This document shows, piece after piece, positions 8,726-20,666 of a DNA stretch of 26,384 nucleotides. The DNA is taken from positions 1-26,384 of the forward strand of contig ML210357.1 in assembly GCA_004369085.1 (NCBI GenBank), written 5' to 3'. The notes under the pieces are model-generated. The model was not told the DNA's origin and ran no database searches. It saw only the letters and a program-made list of their open reading frames with translations. The position numbers and the translations under genes are program-made. Within the stretch, counting starts at the first letter, position 1, and each line of letters begins with the position of its first letter. Source of the DNA: Coprinopsis marcescibilis (lineage: Eukaryota > Basidiomycota > Agaricomycetes > Agaricales > Psathyrellaceae).

Positions 8726-11700
8726 TTCGTACGGAACACTTACGACATGCGCAAACATCATTTCCACAAGTTACCACACGAATACCTAAAGCAATCCCCT
8801 GCATCTACGATGTGGATACACCAACACGTTATACAGTCGCCGCCACCAACTCTTGCAACACGCGTTACACTACTATCCGCTCCGATGCGACCCATACATA
8901 CCCATCGGAGTGCCCAACCCAATTGCCGAGATACTAGTGATTCTGGGTAACGGGGCTGTGGATTTCAAGCGGGCATTTGATGGATCGCGGTTCTTTGGAG
9001 TTGCGGTCGCTAGGGACTTGCGCAGAAATCTAAAATGCGCCGCCCCTCCACCACCCTCATTAAACTTCTTCTGGGACTGTCGAGACGACTTTCAATCAAA
9101 ATAACCGAACTCGGCGACGGAGATGGAGATGGCGTCGCGCCGCGTCGTGACGCAAGCAAAGACACAACGGATTTAGAATCGCAATTAAACGACTATTTGC
9201 TGTGTTGAAGGTGACGCAGCAAACTCAGCAGTCACTCGTCAAGTAACCTTGCATGCATAAAACTCGAGATGACAGCGAAAGCGTGTGCGGACACCTGATC
9301 GCTGAAATCCACTCCCGTTCGTTATCAACTATTTTTTTTTCTATTGCCTTGTCCTTTTTGCTTCTTGTTTCCATGTTTTCTGGTTGCCGACCTTCTTGAC
9401 ATGCATCTGACATTTATCCTGGGCCTTTTGATTTCCTTTTTGAATTGGTTATCCGGACATTACTTCTGTACACAAAGAACGTTCCGTTACTATATACAAA
9501 CGACCCGACGCCTACGCCGCCTCATTGCTTCTTGATACATATATCATACACACATACATGTACCATAGTAGTCATCCCACCAAAATTCTCAACGCAACGA
9601 TCTCCAATTTCAAGTGCATCTCCTCTTGCTCCTTTTGAAAAGTCAAACTGCTGACAGACTCCAGTTCCACCAAGGCTGCCCAGCGTTCCATCGCAAACCG
9701 CCGTTTCGCTTGGATCACCGCAGCCTCTGGGTAAGTCGGGGAGACACATGTCAGCTGCTATGTACTCAAGGCGCCCCGAGTCGCTGCCGCAGGATGGACC
9801 CTGCCTTGTACGTAATTCACGAGGGTAATGCAGGTTATGGATCTCTTGAAGAATGCCCTGAGACATCGAAAACAGATAATCGTAGCTGGCTTAATGTTGT
9901 AATTCCTCTTCACTCGGAACCTGGATGCTGAAGGGACTCGGGAACGATCGCATTCGGGCAGTGATGTATCGACAATGCTTCTACGGAGAGCCTTTGGAAA
10001 AGTATGACTACCCATGTCAAGTGCGGCGAAATTTGATACAAGCCTGTCGTCCGCAGTGCACACCCTTGAGAGGAATCTTGTTATAACAGTTGGTAGATCA
10101 GAGTATGAGTAGAGATGCGGGTCTCAGGGTGCAGAGCTCATTCAAATAGCTTGTGATACGAGCTGTGAGAACTGCACACGTCCCAGAATATCCAAAGAGA
10201 GTTTCAAAGTGGACGTACTGTGGTCTCGAGAACCGAGATGACATATTTACGTGATCTCGTAGACGCCGGACTTCCGACTTAATCCAGAGCTTTCTCAAGA
10301 CTTCCGAACCCTGCTCTAGACGTGCCACTGGTTCGTAATAATAGGCTTAACAGCAGTTTTGACAATAGTAAGTGTTTCAAGTGACAGGATGATCAAATTC
10401 GAGTGCGAGACGGAACTGTACATAATTACGAGTCCCACGTTCAGCAGTTTCGCGGGTATATCACGGGCGCTAAGCAATAGCTCTACAGCGTGAGTCAGCT
10501 GGATATGCTTGAATATGGACTAACGTTGATTGCCCATGTAAATAGAGATGTCCAGGGAAAGGGAAATGTGGCCTTAACGCAATACCCCCCGAGGCAACGA
10601 TGCCGCAATACATGTTGACCGTGAAACCCATCGTTTCATTCAATGTGGACCGACATTCAGTACAGATCACATTGGCCTACATTAATAATGCATTCCGACA
10701 TTTCCCCTCGGCTGCGCTCATAGAATATATTTGGCGGAGAACCTGATGTAGAAACGGCTGCGTAGGGGCATACAGGAAAAGGGGATCTAGTGTTAGGTAA
10801 TGGCACATACGTACAATTGCAAATGGGATATCTTCTGAAACGGGGGAAGTCTTCTAAGAAACTGGGTACCTCTTCTGTTAAACAGCATTCTCCAAATGCA
10901 TATCGAGCAATTCAAACGGCCGCGCCGGTTGATGAAAGGTAAGGAAGGCGCCTGCAAGGTGTCGATCGACCTCGGTTGCGCAAAAATAACCATCTACCAA
11001 CGCAATCTCTCTCGCCGGAATTCGTAGGCTGCTGTAAGACCCGCCCGACATCAAGTTCATCTTTGAACACCGATGGTAGATTTCTATATCCTTATGGTAC
11101 CAAACAGGCCGCCTTTTCCTACGCGATTGAGACATTAACATATTTGACCAAATACACCCATCTCCATCATGCAGTCGCTTCCAATTTAAAAGCATCAAAC
11201 TGTCTGGTATGCTATCTTGTCCGACATGCTCGGGTGTCCGAGAAAGGGAATATCTACTGATCTTTGGGGGCTGGGCACCTTTCACTCGAAATCCAAAGTG
11301 GACAAAAGAGGCTAATGGAGAAGAAACCTAGAATTGGTAGGCTGTGACTTGAGAGAAAAAACCCACACCGATATCGGTGCTCGGTCTGCTAGATCACATT
11401 TTACTTCTCGCAATATTGAACGCCGAGTCAAGCGTCCGAAGTGCCATGAAGTGAGCACCCGGTTAAGCTTGAGAAAACAGGGGATCCAAGTGAACATGAG
11501 TTGGCAGCTAGGTGCGCAAGGTCCTCGGGATGTCCATACTCCGCGCTGGGGGGAAGGAGTCTGTTCAATGGAGAACGAAGCCTCGAGGTGGCAACACAAT
11601 CTCGAGTCTGCACAACCACAATCACATAGTGTTTACTGTATCTACTGGGGCATGTCTCGAGGCTGTAGAGAATTGTCCAAAAATACGAATTTGTTTCCCA

Positions 11701-12018
11701 AGTGCTGCACGCCATTTAGGCTCGGTTGCCCAAAGTAATATGTCATTTGTGCACGATCTTCTTCGGACCTGTTGACAAAAGAGCTCAGAGATGTCCCTTC
11801 TGATAAGAATACAGGGCAGCGTTAAGATATAATGTAAAGAACCGCTATAAATACAAATACAACTGTGATACAACCGCTGGGCATGCGAATTCCGTGTGAT
11901 GATTAAAGTCGACTATAGGAGTATAAAAAAGTAAGAAAACGGGTATAGACCTGCGAAATACCAATAAGAACATCGAAAGGCGATGTAAGATTCCCTTGCG
12001 GTGCCGTAGAAAGCAATA
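8726..12018. other. Gene-poor region, about 3.3 kb
   Basis: No confident gene. It contains the 3' flank of the phosphatase, the cysteine-rich minus-strand ORF at 9522-9866 listed separately, and the 3' flank of the Rab gene. A 17-bp string at 9152-9168 recurs at 17042-17058. I find no reverse transcriptase, transposase or terminal repeat motif in the frames I read. Other open frames, for example 10878-11285 (-) and 11334-11738 (+), show no family motif. Confidence 0.55.
9522..9866 (-). CDS. Uncharacterised cysteine-rich 114-aa ORF; possible small secreted protein or relic of one
   Basis: I do not recognise the family. The single open frame starts with ATG at 9866 and has eight cysteines (26, 41, 49, 58, 71, 91, 105, 110) in 114 residues. 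The middle part, about residues 24-97, is rich in Gly, Asp and Cys, with segments such as CGDPSETAVCDG and GGTGVCQQFDF, and looks more protein-like than the neighbouring frames. Even cysteine number and regular spacing suggest a disulphide-bonded extracellular domain. Against it, I see no signal peptide at this start and none in an upstream exon, and the last 17 residues look like intron or flanking sequence because GTGGGATG after ENFG could be a donor. It could be a truncated gene, a two- or three-exon gene whose first exon I cannot find, or chance. Confidence 0.3.
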   Translation of the reverse strand: MSQGILQEIHNLHYPRELRTRQGPSCGSDSGRLEYIAADMCLPDLPRGCGDPSETAVCDGTLGSLGGTGVCQQFDFSKGARGDALEIGDRCVENFGGMTTMVHVCVYDICIKKQ

Positions 12019-13156
<1,138 letters not shown>

Positions 13157-13500
13157 AATGACAATGCCTGGCCTCGTTTCCTCCCCTTTGTTTCGGGTTT
13201 ACAATAGGAATGAGTAATGCGGTTGTAAGTCTTTCCAGAGTTTCGATATCTTGTCCTGCAGGCGAGGTCGACGTGGTGGAGGTAACGAGAAGACCAGGGG
13301 CCTTGCACAGTTGTCTTGGTGGCCGTCGCGCAACAACAATTTGGACACGGTTGCGGCATTTGGGGATTTACGTCATCGTTGCACCGCCACTTTAGAGAAC
13401 ATGTGATATGCACGTGCCACTCCGGCTCCCTCCGTCGCTGCGCTGTCGTCGTCGTCGCCCAAATTTCCAGGTTCAACATTACCAGCAACGACCAGCAGCC
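13157..13500. promoter_or_regulatory. 344-bp divergent promoter region between the Rab and ATP synthase epsilon genes
   Basis: The two start codons, at 13156 on the minus strand and 13501 on the plus strand, face away from each other across 344 bp with no gene between them, so both promoters must lie here or overlap. I see no clear TATA box. The part near the ATP synthase start is rich in CGTCGT repeats. Confidence 0.6.
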
Positions 13501-13794
13501 ATGACCGCCGCCTGGAGACAGTTCTTCACGTATGCTCCGAGTCTTCTGCTTCTTATTTCATGAACTCTAATATCTCTAACAGATACAACAAGTATGCTCA
13601 AATCACCGCTCGTGCCATCCGCAACTCGTTGAAGGAGGAGGGACGTGTTGCCGCTGAAAAGCGAGGCCAGACCAGTGTGAGGTATCAGGAGTGGAAAGAG
13701 GGCAAGGGTGGCCAGCAGGTGCGTTAGCTATGCCAAAAATCTGAACCAGACTGACATTTCGCTGTAGGTCCTGCTCAGCGACGTCCAGAAATAG
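13501..13794 (+). CDS. ATP15: Mitochondrial F1Fo ATP synthase subunit epsilon, 63 aa, 3 exons
   Basis: Small subunit of the central stalk of mitochondrial F1 ATP synthase. Exons are 13501-13529, 13583-13718 and 13768-13794, with GT-AG introns of 53 and 49 nt. The product begins MTAAWRQFFTYNKYAQITAR, continues with AIRNSLKEEGR and QEWKEGKGG, and ends LLSDVQK. The pattern of an initial (S/T)-A-W-R, an aromatic residue with a short gap, and A-x-AIR-x-SLK is that of the eukaryotic epsilon family, and 63 aa is the expected size. As in yeast, no long cleavable presequence is visible. The start codon has a good context (CAGCAGCCATGACC). It is divergent from the Rab gene. The short exons make it easy to miss automatically. 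Confidence 0.93.
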
Positions 13795-16700
13795 ACGGCT
13801 TCGTACATGTTCGGCAGAACTTATAGACCAATCTCGCATTGTAAAACGCCGCTGTGAACATATAATCCATTCATTGCACCTCATTACCTCTAATTCATAC
13901 GAATCACCTGCAAAGCCACGCGACGAGCTGTGAATCATCCCCGAAGTTCGAGGACTGGTTTTCTATCTATTCGGGGAAGACTGTCGACCGCTATGACCAT
14001 CGCCAGTCATCATTCCTGCGCTTACATGTACCGTCAGGCAGCGATATCCGGGGCCAGGTCTGCTTCCATAACGGCCACGCTTTTTGCACCCTGTTCACGT
14101 TTGCCATGGAAATATCACAACCACAATGGGTACCATTCATTGCATGTCTGGGTGACTAACCCATTTCTCGCATTCGGCGACGAAACTCTCTGTCTGGACC
14201 ACGCGTGAGTGGTGGATCTTGTCACAAGGACCGTTCTCCCCTATAGCTGCGACAGCTAATCCGATATTTACCAATTCCAACCGGAGTTGAGTCAATCTTC
14301 GCTCAGGGACGTGTTGCTTGCCAAATTTTTTACCCTGCCGATGGATAAAGTGTTGTAGGAACCATCGGCTGACTTGTATCTCTGTGGAGCTTCAAACTCT
14401 ATCACAGGCCTTTGCGCTCATCACCTTAGGCGCCCACGAGCCACATCCGTTTGGCGTCTAATCATTTATCCCGCCATGCATTGCACTGCGGAAACTCCAG
14501 CATTGCCCGCGTGGTACGTAATGTATACCCTCCGGGTTTTAGTCCTCGATTTTCAGACATCAGGGACAAGAACACTTTATTGTGGAGCTTGGTGCACAGC
14601 CTACGGTCTGGCGTGGACAGCTTGACGGAAGAGAGTGAGTGACATGTTTCGAATTTGTGCCCCTGATTCTGCGTGAACTTGCTCATTTTGATATGGCACC
14701 TTCAGGCCCCCTGTGCGCAGCCGGAGGCGCAAGTCATTCAAAATCCCAGTCCATTCCAGGCGGAGTGAAGGCCAATCTATACCGTCTCCGTTTGATTCCA
14801 AACAAATCCTCGCACAGCTCCACGCGCGGCTTCCGAGGCGTCCTGGTAGGTAGCAGCGTAAGCAAGTTGATGATGCGCAAATGAGAGTAAGCTTCCAAAA
14901 CCCGGATAGATGAGTGACCACTGACTGGGCTAAATCTTCCTTTTGGCAGCCTTCTCTAACGGGAATGATCTTCGTCGGTTTCTGTAGGTTCTGCCCTCCT
15001 AAGTCCATCACAACAGTCGATGGATAGGCTTTTATGGCATGATTTTCATGGCTAGCCTGCTCCTAGACGAATGGACCCTATCTATAAGCCACGTAAGTTA
15101 GGTTTTACGTTTCATGTCTCTCAAAATCGCAATCCTTACCCGCAGAGTGATTGTAATCGCCGACCGTAACGCGCGACATCCCTGGCTGCCTCTGACTACA
15201 ACCCTTAATCTGTGATCCGTCAGGACAGCTGCCCCTTCATCTTTGCATGATACATATCCATTTTGCCACTGGATATAGACAGGCTTTCCCATTCCTGATC
15301 AGCAGGTGATTTCCGTCATTAATTCAACCGTGACTTTCAAGATGTTTCAGTCATGATGACCAGGTGGTTTCTCACTTTGCGTTGGCTTTACTGATGAAAA
15401 ATGCAAGACCAACGATGCAACTCGTAGCTGACGAAGCATTGGCGCCTCTCTAACTTTGACACTTCCGATCAGGCAATCTTCCGTTCACTAACTCAGCGAA
15501 CGAGGTATCTGAGGTGGACGTCGATGCAACTCCCCGACAGCTATCCATTGGCCCAATCTGTCTAGGGTCATACTTATGTGTGTGCACATGTGGACAGGGA
15601 TGCCCAAGCGTTGAGCTTTGATAAGATGTTAAACGTCAACGTCCGATAGCCATTGTCGCATCTAAGCACGCACCAAGCCCACGGGTACACATCGGATACA
15701 GTCCCAGTCGGACCCCCTTCGCGGAGTGGAACGACTCAAGGACGGTCCACAAGGCACACGTTTCAGCTTGACGTATGGATTGATTGTTAGTGAGTCTTAA
15801 TTTAAAGTTGTTTGATTGTCTGCTTATTATGTACCATGTCCAATCTAGCAGTCGGCCTGTTGCATTAAGGACCCTGTAGGGTTGGCCTGGATATCAGAAG
15901 TGTGCTGATACCTATTCCTTGAAGGGGACGGGTATGTATAGTGTACACAATATGCACATGTATGCTTGACTGCGCAAACTACCTCGTCTCGTCTAGATCT
16001 CCTGCGAGATGGACCGCAGAGGGCGTGAATTCAGGGTCCCGGTATCACGTCTCGGAGGTCGTCCTGCCGGTCATTGGCTGTAAGTATGTGATATAGTGTG
16101 TTCGTGTGAGGGTGCCAACGGGTAGCGGGTCCGTGGTTCCTTGGGACTATAATATTGTATATCTTAAGCCCTATGGGATTAAGTTATTAGCGTCAATTGC
16201 ATGCGTGCGGACCCAGATTCCGATGGAATGGAGTCGAGTTTCCCGAAGGACGGTCATGCGCCAGCTTTACGTACCCCAAGCAAGGCAAGTGTGCGGATGA
16301 GGTGCAGGCTCATCATCTGCCATTGATGACCGGTCCTCGTATGCCTGAATGTTCCATTCGAATGCGTTCCACTTTATGATTATTACTATGTGGGCCTACC
16401 AGTACCAGCATGCGTGTAATCTGACTGACATAGATCCGAGTCCTTACGCTGGCGGAAACCTCTGAATATCGCCTGCCTCAGCGGCCAATTCAGTTTCACG
16501 CTCAAATTTACCAACAGCGTGTGACCTCGAGTACGGCTCCGGATTATGACAGTGGCGGCGATTATGACAGTGGCGGCGATTATGACAGTGGCGGCGTTCA
16601 CAGAATCAATTGTAGTTATGGACAATGGGCGGTACGACCCTGGGCAGCCGTGTCATATATTCAGACGCCCTTGCTCAATTCCCTCCTCACGCTTCCTGAG

Positions 16701-17608
16701 ACCCCTGTCATGCCCCACTAGGCTCTGCTATTCAGTTCCTCCTCGCTTACACGATTGGACTCGGAATACCCATAGGGTTGCCTTACTAAATCTACAATCT
16801 CACTGGATTCCAGCCCGCTATGCCTGGTTGCAAATGGAACGACGGCGGGAATTAATGGTCAACACTAGGGTTAGACAAGGGTCTGTTTCCCCCGAATCCG
16901 TTGACTCCTTGGATCGAGGCAATTCAGAGCGTCCGCCGAAAGAACTGTCAGGAAAGATTCAGTGGCCGAAACCTTCAAGCCGAATCGAAGCCGTTGTTTT
17001 GAGAGTATTTCGCTCAAGGCCAACACGATTAACACGACAAGGCAAGCAAAGACACAACCGTCGGATGATATCCGCCCAACTCGCACGCGAGACAGAGTTG
17101 TTGAAGCGTACGACTTCAAGTACTAGTAAAGTCAGAACCATTGGATTGCGCTCGACATCGGTTCTGGGTTCTTGTTCGACAAAGATCAAGCCAGGGTAAA
17201 AGTCTGAATTCAAGTTGAAGAGGGAAGCGACGAGTGGAAATCGGTTCTATTTACATTTAAAGTTTCACCCTGTTTAAGATCCACGTCGGAAATCGTGCAA
17301 GCACCAGAGAACCAGCAATACAGTCAAGGGAAAGTGCGAGAATTTGTTCGCCGATGCTTAGGTAGGTACCGCCGCGTTCTCGCTGAACGTCGTTCCGGTC
17401 AAGCAGGTTTGCCGCTGCGTGTGTATACATCCGTGACCGGGAAGACGCTGATACAATCGAGATGTTCAGGCTGTGTTACCCTGGGCCCGCTTCAAAGTGG
17501 CGAATAATAACCAGCAAAAGAGTTATTTCGAAATACACATAACGGGATACATAACAAAGCTTCTGGATATTACTGTTTACATGGCTTGCTGCCAACCAGC
17601 CCCAATCA
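13795..17608. other. Gene-poor region, about 3.8 kb
   Basis: Longest stretch without a supported gene. It contains an 18-bp tandem repeat (16542-16595) inside a 217-codon plus-strand open frame (16546-17199) that resembles no family and has no convincing start or intron signals, plus the second copy of a 17-bp string (17042-17058). No transposon proteins or long terminal repeats were recognised. The right end is the 3' flank of the F-box gene. Confidence 0.55.
16542..16595. repeat. Tandem repeat, 3 perfect copies of an 18-bp unit
   Basis: The unit GATTATGACAGTGGCGGC occurs at 16542-16559, 16560-16577 and 16578-16595. In one plus frame it would encode DYDSGG three times and in another IMTVAA. 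Since 18 is a multiple of 3, copy-number change would keep any frame, but neither frame belongs to a recognised protein. Confidence 0.95.
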
Positions 17609-19771
17609 TCAGGGGAAGCTGTCTATCGCCGCGGCTGGGACCTGTATATCCTCTGCGTAATCCAGCTGCAGACTCAAGCCCTCACCCACCAACCGCTTCA
17701 ACTCTTGCGCAACATCCAGCTCCTTAAGGCGACACAAGCGCAAGGAAAGTCCCCGAATATCGGCACACCGTCTGGACCTTTTTCTTCCTTCAATGAAGTT
17801 CACAATGGCTTCGTCCGAGAAGTTGTCGCTGTGGCAGACATTCCATTCAAAGTTCTCCAACTTCTCCCAGGGAACGGGGATCGTATCTCGCAGCTTGTAG
17901 TTTTTGGGGGCAACTTTAGGCTTTTTGGGCTCGAGCTCTCCAGCCTTAACTTCGGCTTTGGCTTCAGCTTTAGCGATGGCGTTAGCGGCAGATGTAAGCC
18001 GAGGAGTGAGCTTTTTGAGGAAGTCGTCAGCGGGAATTGTTGACGCTGTTTTCCGGCTCTGAATCGCATTGGCGAATTGGATGGACTTGGACATCCGATC
18101 CAACTCGGGACCGTTCATAGTGTTGCACTCAATACTGTCCGACCAATCTGGCCAGCCAAGGACACAGGACCACTGGTCGCTACTAGGGTCCCATTTGTAC
18201 CTTGCCTCTTTCTTGCCAGCGCGGTGGGGATCCCGTTCTCCAGATCCAACCATGGGAAGACTCGGGTCGCCGACGGTAGAGTGCGAGAGGCGAAGACTCC
18301 GGAGATTGGGGGTGATTACGGAGAGCTGTTCCTGTGTGTCTCGCGTAAAGCACCTCTCGTCAACAAGGCTAATGTTGAGTGAGAGGAGTGTACTCGCAAC
18401 ACGGGCCAAGAACTGTGGAATCAAGCTGTGGAGATTGGGCAAGCAGACACCGGGTGGGGCGGATTTGTCCCTAATTTCTTTATCCTGCCACTCGACTTTG
18501 GAAAACACGAGATCGAGGGAGGTAAGCACCGGGAGATCAATCCCTTCGAAGACCTTGGTAGCGACGTTGAAGTAAGTGTCCAGGACGAGGTGTCGAAGTT
18601 TCTTGTGTTGGATCTGTTTGATATTCGGCGGTTTTACCCAGCCTTCTACACATTTTCCACGACGATCAAGAGGTTGAAGCTTGAGGAACACGAGGGCGGG
18701 TGCCCCCTTGAGGATCTGCTTGAGCGCGCAATTGATAGTACTGTTCCCGTACCAATCTCCAATGTGCAGGTCAAGGTGAGTCAGTAATCTCTTCTTGGCA
18801 ATCGGCTTCGATGCTAGTATTCCGTTCAGCAGTCCTGGGATAGTCCGGGAGCCCTTTCTTCCCCTGAAGGAGAACTGTTCAAGGCGATTCTTGGAGGCGA
18901 GGTGGATGAATTTGTAGACATCGCTTTTCTCATTCCAGTAGGTGCTGGTATCCATTTCAATGTCGAGGGTCCTAAGGCCACCACATAACTCGGCGGCGCC
19001 TCCAGATAAGAGGGTCCACAACTCGCTCGATGATATGCTGTCTTCGTCTTCTTCTTCGTCTACTCCGTGGTATTTACAAGGGGGTTTCATCTCATGGCAT
19101 TTGATAATCAGGCTCTCCCATCGCCTTCGGTCAGACCACAGCTTTGAACGCTTCAAGACCCCGGGAAGAACCTGCCCCGTTTCAGAGGGCCTAACGTGGA
19201 TGATGACTTGCAATTTGCGACTGTGAGTACGTGCGAGCCACGCGTCGACGCCCTGTACCCAGCGTGCTTCCATCGCAGCTTGAAGGCCCTTGAACGTGTC
19301 AGCGTCTCCGAATCGCCTGACCTCGGGGAGGTGGATCGTGGTCCAAAATGCCGTTTCCCGCTCGACCACTCTCCGCCAGTGGCGACAGACGCCCATGAGC
19401 TGCATTGGTGCAACAGTGACGTCCATATACCGCCCCTCCCAGCTTTCGGGAAGACATAGGTGGAAGATTTTCAGGAGGAGGGACTCGGGGAAGCTTGCGG
19501 GACGGGCACTTCCGCCTACGAGCGAGAGATGCCGCTCAACCTCTTCTTCAAGCGCCTCGTATTCTGCCTTGAGCTCGAGCAGTCTTCTCCGGGGGAAACT
19601 GGCTTCAAGAAGCTCCTTTTCCTTTTCGATATCCACTTTGTTTTCCTTTTCGACTTCAACCTTTTCCAGTCCCAGTTCCAGTTCGTTTTCGGCTTTGTTT
19701 TCGACTTCCAGTTCGGCTAGAAGTTCTGTGAACACGGCAGGACCCCATCACGAGCAAACAAACTCACCCAT
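17609..19771 (-). CDS. F-box protein with N-terminal charged coiled coil, 706 aa, 2 exons
   Basis: Probable substrate adaptor of an SCF-type ubiquitin ligase, of the large, fast-evolving agaricomycete F-box group. The long open frame 19725-17609 has no ATG before the F-box, but a 4-nt first exon (19771-19768, ATGG) followed by a 42-nt GT-AG intron joins it in frame as MELLAELEVENK; I prefer this start. Residues about 2-70 are a Glu/Lys/Leu-rich heptad-like region (coiled coil), followed by an F-box at about 78-135: ASFPESLLLKIFHLCLPESW, then MGVCRHWRRVVERETAFWTTIHL. The C-terminal 550 residues contain leucine-rich segments (LRTLDIEM, LTHLDLHIGDW, LVFLKLQPL, LRHLVLDTYFNV, LTSLDLVFSKV, LRSLRLSHS) consistent with irregular leucine-rich repeats, then an Ala/Lys-rich linker near residues 580-610. 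The target cannot be inferred. The 42-nt intron is at the short end for this window. Confidence 0.85.
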
Positions 19772-20666
19772 GGTCTCCGATGTAATTGCTGGGTATGATC
19801 AAAGGCAGAGAAGGAGATAGAGTTGACAGTCTAGATATTCGGGCAGCCAGAACAAAGACAAAGATGGGGGACTCCTTCATTTATAGCCAAAGACCCTTCT
19901 TAGACCATTTCCGTACATTCAGCAGCAACAATTGGATCGCCCATTGTTCTCAAGGTCAAGCGTAATGGTGGCCCAGTGCCAAGTTACGGTGGTCCTGGTC
20001 TTCTAAACCTATCGGTGGACCGTGGCCCGACGCCCTTTTGTACATGGGCCATTCATGATGTTATTAGAACTAGTCGCCGGGTCTCAAAGTTTCCCTTGGC
20101 GATTAGCACATGGAAGAAACGATAATAGATACCCTGGTAAATAACCCTTGCACATTGCGTTTGAATCGACTCAGAACTGCGATGGCTCAGGTATGACACC
20201 TGTATTGAGAATTGAGTTGTACGGGTTCGAAATAAAGATACGTTCCGATGTATATACAATCCAAGTCCCATACCCTTGTCACACGTCGTCGATCTGGGAG
20301 TAAGTTTTAGGTTTACGCTTGCGTACAAGTTTCACAGAATACAATTGAAAGGCAAAAGCAAAATACCGAGGAAAACAAGTGTCTAATATCCATCACCATT
20401 CCCTCAAACCTCGCGTAGTCGCAAACTCAAACCTTGCCCAAGCGCAAGAGTACAAGATGAAAGAACAAGCAACACAGACTGAACAAACGAGTGAAATAAA
20501 TTAATCAAAAATCAATCTGATCGATCGACCTTCAGAACATACAATTCAGAACTGAGTATGAGCGAGCACCACGATATCGCCGTATCCATAGTCATATCCG
20601 TATCCTCGTCCATCCACACCCCTCCATTTTCCTACCCCCACCACATTTTACCAAACCATCGCACGC
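19772..20666. other. Intergenic region, about 0.9 kb, between two minus-strand genes
   Basis: Upstream region of the F-box gene and 3' flank of the mannosyltransferase gene. No gene recognised. A GGTTCGAAAT string at 20223-20232 resembles part of a tRNA B box but no tRNA fold surrounds it. Confidence 0.6.

Noticed and set aside
10878..11285. 135-codon minus-strand open frame with a DSLMLLN string that also occurs near 3655 on the minus strand
   Set aside because: The shared DNA is short and imperfect (about 35 bp around AGCATCAA). No protein family fits either copy, so I do not call a gene or repeat.
15353..15431. Box C/D snoRNA-like pattern: ATGATGA at 15353, CTGA at 15391 and 15428
   Set aside because: The spacing is right, but there is no convincing terminal stem, no clear C' box and no rRNA-complementary guide I recognise; these short boxes are expected by chance.
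16546..17199. 217-codon plus-strand open frame
   Set aside because: No family motif, low-complexity start made by the 18-bp repeat, Arg/Ser/Thr-rich random-looking sequence, and overlapping open frames on the other strand. Kept only as a repeat-bearing region.
20223..20232. GGTTCGAAAT, resembling a tRNA B box
   Set aside because: It lacks the conserved CC after the loop, and no acceptor, D or anticodon stem surrounds it.
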